Source: Cellulophaga tyrosinoxydans
Lineage (GTDB): Bacteria > Bacteroidota > Bacteroidia > Flavobacteriales > Flavobacteriaceae
Assembly: GCF_900176415.1 (NCBI RefSeq)
Contig: NZ_FWXO01000001.1
Coordinates: 294,086 to 358,085, forward strand
DNA: 64,000 nucleotides
Direction of reading: 5' to 3'
Shown here in pieces: positions 25,533 to 33,239 of this stretch. The notes under the pieces were generated by a model, which was not told where the DNA came from, ran no database searches, and saw only the letters and a list, made by a program, of their open reading frames with translations. Position 1 is the stretch's first letter. Every line of letters starts with the position of its first letter. The position numbers and the translations under genes were made by a program.

Positions 25533-26066
25533 CTAATGTATATAATAAGGTGAAATCATTAAATAAACAATGACACCAGTAACAGCTACATACAACCAAA
25601 TAGGAAAAGTTATTTTGGCAATTTTTATATGTGCCTCAAAATTCTCCAAATAGGCCTTTGCATATGTTTTTAGCACCAATGGAATTATGGCAATGGACAA
25701 TGCAATATGTGTAATTAATATGAAATAATAGATATATTTTAAAATGCCCTCACCACCAAATTTAGTAGGATCAGACGTCATATGATAAGCAATATACATA
25801 AGCAAAAACACCAAGGAAAGTGCAATACATGTTGTCATTAGTGTTTGATGTAGTTTTCTATTCCCTTTTGATATGGCAATTACTGCTACTACTAATAAAA
25901 CTGCAGTTAAACCATTAATACCCGCATAAATAGGAGGTAAAAAACCTAAAGGTTCAACATTAGGTATCCGTACATTAAAAAGTACCACTACCACAAGCGG
26001 TACTATAATAGAAATAATAGTTATTAGCTTATTAAACTTCTTCTCCTTTAAATCAATCGTATTCAT
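25533..26066 (-). CDS. DUF420 family membrane protein
   Basis: 177 aa integral membrane protein with about five helices (16-35, 46-63, 77-96, 113-132, 152-170) and conserved histidines, notably in MYIAYHMTSD and ILITHIALS. DUF420 proteins (CtaM/YozB-like) are needed for assembly or function of heme-copper oxidases in other bacteria. The start ATG overlaps the stop codon of the SCO gene by one base, so the pair is translationally coupled. Its role here in oxidase maturation is inferred from family and context. Confidence 0.9.
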   Translation of the reverse strand: MNTIDLKEKKFNKLITIISIIVPLVVVVLFNVRIPNVEPLGFLPPIYAGINGLTAVLLVVAVIAISKGNRKLHQTLMTTCIALSLVFLLMYIAYHMTSDPTKFGGEGILKYIYYFILITHIALSIAIIPLVLKTYAKAYLENFEAHIKIAKITFPIWLYVAVTGVIVYLMISPYYIH

Positions 26067-26794
26067 TACTTCTCCTCTAATAATTTAGTTATGTCTTCTA
26101 TTAAAATCCCTATTTGTTCTTTTTCTCCATGATCGTTAACACCGTCCTTCTCAGAAATTGCTCCACGGTAATAAATAATAGGATTTCCAAAATCATCCAC
26201 TCGAGATCTTATAAATCCATTCTTATCTACTAATGCAAACATACCCGAATGTTCAAATCCACCAGGTGAATTTGGCGATTGACTGGCAAAAATATTAAAA
26301 CCTGTATTGGCTAAATCATATATTTGTTGAGAAGCCCCTGTCATTAAATTCCAATTAAGATTGGTTACGCCATACTTTTCAGCATATTCTTTTAAAATTT
26401 TAGGCGTATCATAATCAGGGTTTATTGTAAAAGAGGCCACACCAAAATTCTCAAAATTCGTAAACCTATTCTGAATTTGAATTAAATTCTCGTTCATTAT
26501 TGGACAAATGGTAGGACAGGTTGTAAAAAAGAATTCTACCACATAAACTTTACCCTTATAATCATTATTGGTAATAAGTAAGCTATCTTGATTTAAAAAG
26601 GCAAAATCTGGAACTTTCCTTTTTTCACCATTCAAAATTATGAATGACAAGCCATCTGCTTTCTTTTCTTTGTTGAGTCGATCATTCTGAACAATGGTTC
26701 CGCTTTTAACTCTATCTATTATTTTAGGAATAAAAATAATTCCAAAAACCAGTACAATAAAAGACACCCAAACGTATGTATAATTATTTTTCAT
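26066..26794 (-). CDS. SCO family copper chaperone
   Basis: 242 aa membrane-anchored thioredoxin-fold protein that delivers copper to the CuA site of cytochrome oxidase. One N-terminal helix (about 9-23), then the Cu-binding CPTIC motif (Cys93, Cys97) and the third ligand His182 in FEHSGMFALVD. The start overlaps the stop of the preceding SCO-like gene and the stop overlaps the DUF420 start, so four genes form one tight unit. Its likely client, CoxB, is encoded about 29 kb away. Confidence 0.95.
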   Translation of the reverse strand: MKNNYTYVWVSFIVLVFGIIFIPKIIDRVKSGTIVQNDRLNKEKKADGLSFIILNGEKRKVPDFAFLNQDSLLITNNDYKGKVYVVEFFFTTCPTICPIMNENLIQIQNRFTNFENFGVASFTINPDYDTPKILKEYAEKYGVTNLNWNLMTGASQQIYDLANTGFNIFASQSPNSPGGFEHSGMFALVDKNGFIRSRVDDFGNPIIYYRGAISEKDGVNDHGEKEQIGILIEDITKLLEEK

Positions 26795-27426
26795 TAGATA
26801 TCTCGGTCTGAATTGTTCTTTTTTAATGCCATTCTGTACTCTGCTAAAATTATGCGAACATCATCAATCATTTTATTTGTGAGTTCCGCAACTGAAGTGG
26901 CATCGAAACCATAAATAGTTTCGTGATCTTCTTCATTATTTCGGCCTCGTAACGATTTGTCTTTATCAATAATAAAAACATAGGGAGTACTATAATTTGC
27001 ATCAAGCTTTAGATCTGTTTTTAGACTGTCAAATAATAAAGTTACTTCTGAAGGTTCTGCAAAAATAAATTTCCATTTTTCAATGTCTGCAAGTTCCGAC
27101 AATTCCTTTTTTAATATTTCAACATTTTGCTCGGTACCTTTAGGCATTACCATAACGAACTGAAAGTCATTAAACTTGTAAAAATCTTTATATATTTTTT
27201 GATTTAAATTTAGGGCATTCCCTTTTTTAAAATCGACATCAGCACCTAAAAAACCTAGAATAGTAATCTTATTTTCAAGTGTTACATTATTGTCATATAC
27301 ATTAACATCTTTTACATTTTTAGTCAACACAGGAAGCTTACCAAAGTTATGCACTCCTGATGCAAAAAATAAGTAGGCTACTATAGGAAAAACAAAAAGA
27401 ATAATTAAAACGAATGCTTTTTTCAT
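26794..27426 (-). CDS. Membrane-anchored SCO/thioredoxin-like protein without the CxxxC motif
   Basis: 210 aa. One N-terminal helix (about 4-23), then a periplasmic domain with a thioredoxin-like rhythm: strand ITILGFLGADVDFKK where SCO has its cysteines, helix, strand FQFVMVMPKG, and the cis-Pro-like segment TPYVFIIDKDKSLRGR. There is no cysteine anywhere in the protein, so it cannot carry copper or do thiol chemistry in the SCO way. It overlaps the true SCO gene by one base and opens the operon. Fold assignment is by pattern only; the function may be structural or regulatory for SCO. Confidence 0.75.
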   Translation of the reverse strand: MKKAFVLIILFVFPIVAYLFFASGVHNFGKLPVLTKNVKDVNVYDNNVTLENKITILGFLGADVDFKKGNALNLNQKIYKDFYKFNDFQFVMVMPKGTEQNVEILKKELSELADIEKWKFIFAEPSEVTLLFDSLKTDLKLDANYSTPYVFIIDKDKSLRGRNNEEDHETIYGFDATSVAELTNKMIDDVRIILAEYRMALKKNNSDRDI

Positions 27427-27443
27427 GATGCAATTGTATGGTA

Positions 27444-27451
27444 CAAAAATA
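27444..27451 (-). promoter_or_regulatory. Putative -7 box for the SCO operon
   Basis: Minus-strand TATTTTTG, an exact TAnnTTTG match 17 nt before the ATG at 27426. It abuts the terminator at 27452-27481, so any -33 element must lie inside that hairpin; no TTG is obvious there. Confidence 0.4.
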
Positions 27452-27481
27452 AAAAAAGACGGTTTTAAAACCGTCTTTTTT
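27452..27481. terminator. Terminator of the oxidase subunit operon
   Basis: Perfect 15-bp inverted repeat (AAAAAAGACGGTTTT and complement) with a terminal T tract on either strand, located 19 nt after the subunit IV stop codon. The very short loop lowers certainty of the exact fold. Confidence 0.8.
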
Positions 27482-27500
27482 AACTATTAAATATGCTTTT

Positions 27501-27884
27501 TTAGAAGTTCCATTTTACAAAGCCATCTTTAAAGACTTCGAAAATATAGGTAGCTTCAAAAAGTAATATAAATATTAAATAACACACCAAAAATATTGGT
27601 GTCCAAACGATAGTTCTTCTTAGCGCAGTTTTTTCATCTCTAAGGTGCATGAAATCCCAAGCAATATAATATGCCTTAACTAAAGTAAGAATAATAAATA
27701 TCCAGTTTAATAAGTGCATTCCAAGAAACGAAGTTTCAACTAAAGCAGCAGGTCTTATAATCCCTAATATTACCTCTACTGTGGTAACTAGCGTTAAAAA
27801 TATAAGAACGCCCCAAATTTTACTTACGTTAGACTTAAACTTTACTAAACCTCGAAAAATTTCTAATTTATGATCGTGTGCCAT
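27501..27884 (-). CDS. Cytochrome c oxidase subunit IV family protein
   Basis: 127 aa membrane protein with three helices (about 21-40, 55-72 and 92-112), the usual layout of bacterial subunit IV (CyoD/CtaF type). The segment WILIILTLVKAYYIAWDFMHLRDE-like (visible as LVKAYYIAWDFMHLRDEKTA) is the family hallmark. It is a small accessory subunit that stabilises the oxidase. It follows the long subunit III gene by 46 nt and precedes a terminator. Confidence 0.9.
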   Translation of the reverse strand: MAHDHKLEIFRGLVKFKSNVSKIWGVLIFLTLVTTVEVILGIIRPAALVETSFLGMHLLNWIFIILTLVKAYYIAWDFMHLRDEKTALRRTIVWTPIFLVCYLIFILLFEATYIFEVFKDGFVKWNF

Positions 27885-27930
27885 TTTTGTGCTATTTTTT
27901 TATTCTTTCGGAAAATTGATTTACAATATA

Positions 27931-28905
27931 TTATACTAGATAGAAGAAGGTAAAAACAAATACCCATACTAAATCTACAAAGTGCCAGTATAAACCAACT
28001 TTTTCAACCATTTCATAACTACGTCTTTTCTCGTAGGTTCCTAATATAACATTGAAGAAAATTATAATATTAATTACAACTCCTGAAAATACGTGGAAAC
28101 CGTGAAAACCTGTAATAAAAAAGAAGAAATCTGCAAAAAGCCTGCTACCATATTCGTTATGAATAAGATTTGCTCCTTCTACCACTTGCGAGGCATCCGC
28201 TATCTTTTTTAAAGACTCCTCTCTAGACAAAACTATTTTATGCCCTTTTTCATCTTTGTTCTCTACACGAATTAATATGTTTGGATTTGCTTTAAAACCC
28301 TCCACAACTTCATTTACGGTATACGTAGGCAATGAACCCTCCTGCATAAACCAAATACCATTTTTACGTTCGTGCTGCTCACGTTCACCTGCAATAACTT
28401 TAGAAAAATCGGCAATAGCAACATGTTCTCCACTTTTAGCATCTACAAATTGTAATATTCTACCACCTTTAGTTTCAAGTGCGCCATGGTCTCCTTTTAT
28501 AAAGGTATTCCATTCCCAAGCCTGTGAACCTACGAATATTGCTCCACCAATAATGGTAAGAAACATATACCAAATAACTTTATTCTTTTGCATTTTATGA
28601 CCCGCATCAACAGCTAATACCATTGTTACAGAAGACATAATTAATATAAAAGTCATGAACGCAACATAAATCATTGGATAATTACCATGAAAAAAAGGCA
28701 CGTGAGTAAATACCTCATCAGCTATAGGCCATGTTTCAATAAACTTAAATCTTGAGAAACCATATGCACAAAGAAAGCCAGAGAAAGTTAAAGCATCAGA
28801 AACGATGAAAAACCACATCATCATTTTTCCATAACTCGCTCCAAGTGGTTCGTTACCTCCACCCCATACATTTTGTTCCTCACCCGTTGTTACCGTAGTA
28901 TCCAT
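27931..28905 (-). CDS. Cytochrome c oxidase subunit III, long form with inserted loop
   Basis: 324 aa member of the heme-copper oxidase subunit III family. Membrane helices lie at about 26-48, 78-100, 110-128, 256-280 and 303-322, with the family motifs GASYGKMMMWFFIVSDALTF, GFHGFHVFSG and LYWHFVDLVWVFVF. Between helices 3 and 4 is a soluble, charged stretch (about 139-252) not found in short subunit III proteins. It has its own strong promoter and lies 149 nt downstream of the shorter subunit III gene. Confidence 0.93.
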   Translation of the reverse strand: MDTTVTTGEEQNVWGGGNEPLGASYGKMMMWFFIVSDALTFSGFLCAYGFSRFKFIETWPIADEVFTHVPFFHGNYPMIYVAFMTFILIMSSVTMVLAVDAGHKMQKNKVIWYMFLTIIGGAIFVGSQAWEWNTFIKGDHGALETKGGRILQFVDAKSGEHVAIADFSKVIAGEREQHERKNGIWFMQEGSLPTYTVNEVVEGFKANPNILIRVENKDEKGHKIVLSREESLKKIADASQVVEGANLIHNEYGSRLFADFFFFITGFHGFHVFSGVVINIIIFFNVILGTYEKRRSYEMVEKVGLYWHFVDLVWVFVFTFFYLV

Positions 28906-28935
28906 AAATATATTATCGCGTTAATAAAATTTTCA

Positions 28936-28963
28936 CAAATTTACATTTTTTTTAACCAAACAA
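28936..28963 (-). promoter_or_regulatory. Promoter of the long subunit III gene
   Basis: Minus-strand TTG (28961-28963), 17-nt spacer, TAAATTTG (28936-28943), an exact Bacteroidota -33/-7 match. The predicted leader is roughly 24 nt to the ATG at 28905. The rest of the 149-nt gap is AT-rich with no other clear element. Confidence 0.6.
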
Positions 28964-29054
28964 AATTATTGGTTTTAAAAAAATTTAAAATTATTCATTT
29001 CTTTATTTGAAATCTAATAATCCACTAATTATAAGCCTAATAGGCCCCACTTTT

Positions 29055-29636
29055 TTACTTATAGAAGTAAAAAAACAATATTAAATACACCCAAAGTAAG
29101 TCTAAAAAGTGCCAAAAAGTAGCTCCAAGCTCTATTCCCAGCATATTTTGACTCGAATATTTACCCTTAAACTGGTTAAATAAGACCACTATTAATGATA
29201 TTATCCCTGCAATTACATGGAAAATATGCACCATGGCTATCAAAAAAATATAAGATGTAGTTACCGAACTAGATTCTCCAGTAAAATAATACCCTTGTGC
29301 TACAATTTGAGAAAAACCTTGAAACTGAAACAATATAAAGGCAAAACCCAAAATTAAGGTTGTGATTAAAAAACTTGTACAAAGTTTAACCTTGTTCTCT
29401 TTCATTGCCTTTTTAGCCAAAATATACGTAAGACTGCTAATGATAAGCAATATTGTACTGATATAAAATGATGATGGCAATTCAAAATTTTTCAACCAAT
29501 CTTGACGGGTACTGCTAACTATGTAAGCGCTTGTCCATCCTGCAAAAGTCATTAATAAACTTGCAATTCCAAACCAGAGCATCATCTTCTTAGCTCTACC
29601 TTGTTTTTCTTCTGTTGAACCTTCTGTTAAATTCAT
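29055..29636 (-). CDS. Cytochrome c oxidase subunit III, short form
   Basis: 193 aa, five helices, with motifs MVHIFHVIAGIISLIVVLFN and ATFWHFLDLLWVYLILFFYF near the C-terminus that identify the subunit III family. It starts 7 nt after cyoE stops, so the two are co-transcribed. Two tandem subunit III genes of different length are seen in Bacteroidota oxidase loci. Which copy joins the CtaD/CoxB enzyme, or whether both do, cannot be told from sequence. Confidence 0.92.
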   Translation of the reverse strand: MNLTEGSTEEKQGRAKKMMLWFGIASLLMTFAGWTSAYIVSSTRQDWLKNFELPSSFYISTILLIISSLTYILAKKAMKENKVKLCTSFLITTLILGFAFILFQFQGFSQIVAQGYYFTGESSSVTTSYIFLIAMVHIFHVIAGIISLIVVLFNQFKGKYSSQNMLGIELGATFWHFLDLLWVYLILFFYFYK

Positions 29637-29643
29637 TTATTCT

Positions 29644-30543
29644 TTATATAAATTTATCTACTACGTAAACTATTTGCATTAAAGTAATATAACTAACACT
29701 GGCAAGCATTAACTTTCTTGCCGATGCATTATCTTGTTTTTCATACAGTTTGAATGCAAAAATCAACATTACCATTCCCATTAAAAAAATTAAAACAGCA
29801 GCTGGTATTGACAATTTTAATGCTCCAGTAATACCAAAAACGGGAATCACAGAGATGACTATCATCCAAATGGTATACATTATTATTTGCAATACGGTAC
29901 TCTTATCCTTTTTGCCGGTTGGCAACATTTTAAATCCACCGCGCTTATAATCTTCGTCTAACATCCAGCCAAGTGCCCAAAAGTGTGGAAATTGCCAGAA
30001 AAACTGTATCATAAACAAGGTCCCAGGTTCTATTCCAAAATCATTTGTTGCGGCCACCCATCCAAGCATAAAAGGTATCGCTCCCGGAATTGCTCCTACA
30101 AAAACAGACAAAGGTGTTTTAGTTTTTAATGGAGTGTATGCACTAGTATACAGAAAGATGGAAATTGCCCCAAACATGGCAGTTTTAGGATTTAATACAT
30201 ACAACGAAACAATACCAATAAGGGTTAAAACTACTGCTATTAGTAATGCCGTTTTAACTGACATTCTGCCTGCAGGAATTGGCCTGTTTTTTGTCCTATT
30301 CATTAAGGCGTCAAGATCTTTTTCAATAACCTGATTGTACGCGTTAGAAGCCCCAACCATACAATAACCACCAAATGCTAATAAAAGAATAGGAACTAAT
30401 TGAATTTCTGTAGCACCCAAAAAATAACCGGCAATTGCCGAAAAAACAACACTTATAGAAAGCCTTGCTTTAGTTATTTCTTTAAAATCAGCAAAAATTA
30501 AACTCAAGGAGCTTTTATTTGCCGAACTCACTGCCGTTTTCAT
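29644..30543 (-). CDS. cyoE: Heme o synthase (protoheme IX farnesyltransferase)
   Basis: UbiA-family membrane prenyltransferase that farnesylates heme b to heme o, the precursor of heme a for the oxidase. 299 aa from ATG 30543 (an in-frame TTG lies two codons upstream). Motifs: NAYNQVIEKDLDALMNRTKN, the polyprenyl-PP/Mg site, and LGWMLDEDYKRGGFKMLPTG, the second Asp-rich loop. About eight to nine membrane helices. It is first in the oxidase subunit locus, with a good promoter. No heme a synthase gene (ctaA) is in the window. Confidence 0.95.
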   Translation of the reverse strand: MKTAVSSANKSSLSLIFADFKEITKARLSISVVFSAIAGYFLGATEIQLVPILLLAFGGYCMVGASNAYNQVIEKDLDALMNRTKNRPIPAGRMSVKTALLIAVVLTLIGIVSLYVLNPKTAMFGAISIFLYTSAYTPLKTKTPLSVFVGAIPGAIPFMLGWVAATNDFGIEPGTLFMIQFFWQFPHFWALGWMLDEDYKRGGFKMLPTGKKDKSTVLQIIMYTIWMIVISVIPVFGITGALKLSIPAAVLIFLMGMVMLIFAFKLYEKQDNASARKLMLASVSYITLMQIVYVVDKFI

Positions 30544-30561
30544 TAACAATTAATTGGTTGG

Positions 30562-30592
30562 CAAAGATAACGCCAGAATGCTATTTGTGCAA
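30562..30592 (-). promoter_or_regulatory. Promoter of cyoE and downstream oxidase genes
   Basis: Minus-strand TTG (30590-30592), 20-nt spacer, TATCTTTG (30562-30569), an exact match to the -7 consensus. The leader would be about 12 nt. Confidence 0.55.
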
Positions 30593-30642
30593 TGAAATAC
30601 ACATGTTTATCATAATTTAATAATCAACCCTTTAAAACGAGA

Positions 30643-30682
30643 AAAAGTCAGTTGTAATAACTAGTTAGTACAACCGACTTTT
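30643..30682 (-). terminator. Terminator after the first TonB gene
   Basis: Long hairpin AAAAGTC-x-GTTGTA / TACAAC-x-GACTTTT with one mismatch, about 20 nt downstream of the tonB stop at 30704, with a T tract on the minus strand. Confidence 0.75.
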
Positions 30683-30703
30683 AAATAATAATTTTAGAAA
30701 AAA

Positions 30704-31507
30704 TTAGTTAAGCTGAAAATTAATAGGCAAACTAAATGAAACCTTGACAGGCTTATCAAGCCGCTTACCTGGTTTCATTTGTGGTAATTTGTCTATAATG
30801 CGTCCAGCTTCATTTTCGAGCACTTTCGCTGGCCCCTTCAATTTCACATCTTCTATTAATCCATTTTTACCGATAGTAAACATTACGTAAACCTTACCTT
30901 GAGTTCGCGTTTCTATTGCTGTATCTGGATATCTGAAATTTCGAATTACATGCTTTTGAATTTTTTCTTCAAAACATGCTCTTTGCATGGATTTTTCAAC
31001 GTTTTCACATCCTGGAAAAATAGGAGCATCCACTGCTGCTATTGGAAAAACCATATCTTCTTCAATAGGTGGTGCAACCTCAATACTGTTAACATCGACA
31101 ATTTCAGCATTAGTAGGCTCGTCACTAGATTTAAATTCCAACTTTGGATGAAGATTTACATCATCATGCACAATTTTAATCTTATCAGGATTTGTTTTTT
31201 TCTCTACCGACTGCTCAATAACTTTGTCTTTCTCGACATTAAAATTATTAGCATCTGCATGAAATTCTACAATCTCTGTAGCATCAGGTTCATGAACCGT
31301 AACCTTCGGAGTCATCTTATCTACCGCATATTCTAACCCAAAATAGACGAGTAGCATTGCGACAATTAAGCCAATTTGAAAATGAATGAATCCGTTTTTT
31401 CGTAAATTTGCATCGTGTTTAGTCCCTTTGGAATTTAACACACTGGACGTTTCGCTGTGATTCCCATTGCCGTGGGTCTCTGCAGTACTTGTGGTACTTT
31501 TTTTCAT
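30704..31507 (-). CDS. Energy transducer TonB (without proline-rich linker)
   Basis: 267 aa. A cytoplasmic N-terminus, one membrane helix (about 45-65, FQIGLIVAMLLVYFGLEYAV), a charged periplasmic spacer, then the TonB C-terminal domain (about 175-267) ending KLPQMKPGKRLDKPVKVSFSLPINFQ. The domain is preceded by the Bacteroidota motif PIFPGCENVEKSMQRACFEE with two cysteines. Unlike its neighbour at 31613 the spacer has no proline run. It would pass proton-motive energy to TonB-dependent outer-membrane receptors. No exbB/exbD gene is in the window. Confidence 0.9.
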   Translation of the reverse strand: MKKSTTSTAETHGNGNHSETSSVLNSKGTKHDANLRKNGFIHFQIGLIVAMLLVYFGLEYAVDKMTPKVTVHEPDATEIVEFHADANNFNVEKDKVIEQSVEKKTNPDKIKIVHDDVNLHPKLEFKSSDEPTNAEIVDVNSIEVAPPIEEDMVFPIAAVDAPIFPGCENVEKSMQRACFEEKIQKHVIRNFRYPDTAIETRTQGKVYVMFTIGKNGLIEDVKLKGPAKVLENEAGRIIDKLPQMKPGKRLDKPVKVSFSLPINFQLN

Positions 31508-31563
31508 TGTAGTAAATATTTATGTTGTTACTACTTTGTTAAAACACAAGAAACGTACCAAAA

Positions 31564-31593
31564 AAAAATCCAGAACCTAGGTTCTGGATTTTT
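31564..31593. terminator. Terminator between the two TonB genes
   Basis: Perfect palindrome centred on CCTAGG (AATCCAGAACC...GGTTCTGGATT) with A and T flanks, 19 nt past the stop of the tonB gene at 31613. Confidence 0.8.
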
Positions 31594-31612
31594 ACTTATA
31601 AAAAGTAATTTT

Positions 31613-32332
31613 TTACTGTAATTTAAATGTAATTGGAATACTGAAAGGTACTCTTACCGCTCTACCTCTTTGTTTTCCAGGAGTCATTTTAGGCAATTTA
31701 CTAATAATTCTAGCAGCCTCAGCCTCTAAGTTTTTATCTGGTCCACGCATTCTTACGCTTCCGATACTTCCGTCTTTCTGAATTACGAACATTACGTTTA
31801 CTTTACCTTGAACTCCCATTTCTTGAGAAATTTCAGGATATCTAAAGTTTTTACTAATGTGCTTATACATTTGCTCTTGGAAACAATCTCTTAACGCTTT
31901 TGCTCCTTTACTTTTTTCGCTTTCACAACCTGGAAAGATTGGAACATCCTCAATTACAGAGAAAGGAATATCTAAATCTTCTTCTACCTCAGCCACCTCA
32001 ATCTCAGCTACTTCTGCTACTTCAGTATCTTCGTTTGCTTCGGTATCTTTAATTACGGTTTCTGGAACATCAGCTTCATCCTCTACCACTTCAATTATTT
32101 CTGGTGCAGCTGGTGGCGGTGGAGGTGGTGGTGTTTTAATCTGTTCAGTCATTGGAACTTCTTCATCCAATAAATCATCAACATTTTGCGAAATGTCGTA
32201 ATTGGCTACATCATCATATTTTTTATATTCCAAAGCTCGCCAAGTTATTAACATAACAACAGCAAGTCCCGCTACAAAATAAAGACCGCTATTTCTACCA
32301 ATATCCGCCTTTGGATTCTTCTTTAATTCCAT
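31613..32332 (-). CDS. Energy transducer TonB (with proline-rich linker)
   Basis: 239 aa. Membrane helix about 16-34 (GLYFVAGLAVVMLITWRAL), spacer with PPPPPPP and an acidic VAEVAEIEVAEVEED repeat, then the TonB C-terminal domain (about 150-239) ending RGRAVRVPFSIPITFKLQ. The motif VPIFPGCESEKSKGAKALRD with a second Cys just after it parallels the neighbouring TonB, so the two are paralogues. It follows vanZ by 62 nt and ends in a terminator, so the two TonB genes are probably separate transcripts. Confidence 0.93.
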   Translation of the reverse strand: MELKKNPKADIGRNSGLYFVAGLAVVMLITWRALEYKKYDDVANYDISQNVDDLLDEEVPMTEQIKTPPPPPPPAAPEIIEVVEDEADVPETVIKDTEANEDTEVAEVAEIEVAEVEEDLDIPFSVIEDVPIFPGCESEKSKGAKALRDCFQEQMYKHISKNFRYPEISQEMGVQGKVNVMFVIQKDGSIGSVRMRGPDKNLEAEAARIISKLPKMTPGKQRGRAVRVPFSIPITFKLQ

Positions 32333-32394
32333 AATTGAGTAAATTTAATGTGAGCTAATTTAAATATTTATTTATTAAAATGACAATATTTTTT

Positions 32395-32793
32395 TCATTT
32401 TTGAGAAACTCTTTGTGAAAAAAAATATTTAACCAGTAACAATCCACAGAAAGCGCCTATACTATTTGCAATAAAATCGTAAAAATCGCCATGCCTGTCC
32501 TTCGTAATACTATACTGTAATACCTCAATAATCATACCATAAACAACGGAAAATAAAAACATTTTTACAGCTGCATTATTTAGGCTTATTTTTTTTTGAG
32601 AAAACTCTCTTAATGCGAAGCTTCCTAGTATTGTAGAGATAAAATAAAAACTAAAATGCACTATTTTATCTTTATGAGGTATCCTTAACCAACCAGAAAC
32701 TCCTCCAAACTTAGACATAGAAAATAAGCTGAGTGATGTTATGAACACCAGCCAGCTTAGAAATAAAATGGTATATCGGTAGTTTTTAAGCAC
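32395..32793 (-). CDS. VanZ-like family membrane protein
   Basis: About 132 aa with four membrane helices (9-26, 43-63, 76-92 and 105-122) and the VanZ-type patterns [16 protein letters not shown] and [20 protein letters not shown]. The family is named for a teicoplanin-resistance protein but most members have no known role; no van cluster is here. The start is uncertain: GTG at 32793 or TTG at 32796 both overlap the end of gcvH, and no ATG precedes the first helix. Overlap implies coupling to gcvH. Confidence 0.8.
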   Translation of the reverse strand: MLKNYRYTILFLSWLVFITSLSLFSMSKFGGVSGWLRIPHKDKIVHFSFYFISTILGSFALREFSQKKISLNNAAVKMFLFSVVYGMIIEVLQYSITKDRHGDFYDFIANSIGAFCGLLLVKYFFSQRVSQK

Positions 32794-33166
32794 CAATTAA
32801 CTCCTTATAATCGGCATCACTTAAAAGCGTATCTATTTCTGAAGAATCACTAAATTTTATTTTAATCATCCATCCTTTACCATAAGGATCAGAATTTACG
32901 TTTTCTGGGTTATCCTCTAAAGCATCGTTAAAGGCTACAATTTCTCCGGACAAAGGCAAAAACAAATCAGATACGGTCTTTACAGCTTCCACAGTGCCAA
33001 AAACTTCATCTTTAGCAAGTGACTCATCTAAAGTTTCCACTTCAACATAAACAATATCTCCTAATTCGCCTTGGGCAAAATCAGTAATTCCTACGGTTGC
33101 AGTATCTCCTTCAATCTTAACCCATTCGTGATCTTTTGTATACTTTAATTCTGATGGTATTTTCAT
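32786..33166 (-). CDS. gcvH: Glycine cleavage system H protein
   Basis: 126 aa lipoyl carrier of the glycine cleavage complex. The lipoylated lysine is Lys63 in [13 protein letters not shown], with the family N-terminus [15 protein letters not shown] and C-terminal [10 protein letters not shown]. The gcvT and gcvP genes are not in the window, so it is encoded apart from its partners. It has a good promoter in the 73-nt gap after sprA. Confidence 0.97.
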   Translation of the reverse strand: MKIPSELKYTKDHEWVKIEGDTATVGITDFAQGELGDIVYVEVETLDESLAKDEVFGTVEAVKTVSDLFLPLSGEIVAFNDALEDNPENVNSDPYGKGWMIKIKFSDSSEIDTLLSDADYKELIGA

Positions 33167-33192
33167 AATTTCTGATTATTCGTATTAAAACG

Positions 33193-33223
33193 CAAATGTA
33201 AAATTTTAAACTTAGGTATTCAA
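33193..33223 (-). promoter_or_regulatory. Promoter of gcvH
   Basis: Minus-strand TTG (33221-33223), 20-nt spacer and TACATTTG (33193-33200), exact -33/-7 consensus, about 27 nt upstream of the ATG at 33166. Confidence 0.55.
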
Positions 33224-33239
33224 GAAAAATAAAATTGGT

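Noticed and set aside
28954-28974. AACCAA / TTGGTT inverted repeat overlapping the long subunit III promoter
   Set aside because: Considered as an operator, but it is short, AT-rich and not repeated at other promoters in the window.
29034-29045. GCCT-AAT-AGGC palindrome after the short subunit III gene
   Set aside because: Stem of four pairs and no T tract; more likely chance in the AT-rich gap.
32395-32796. Possible frameshift at the start of vanZ
   Set aside because: The lack of an ATG suggested an error, but the frame is open through the first helix and GTG/TTG starts overlapping gcvH are adequate.
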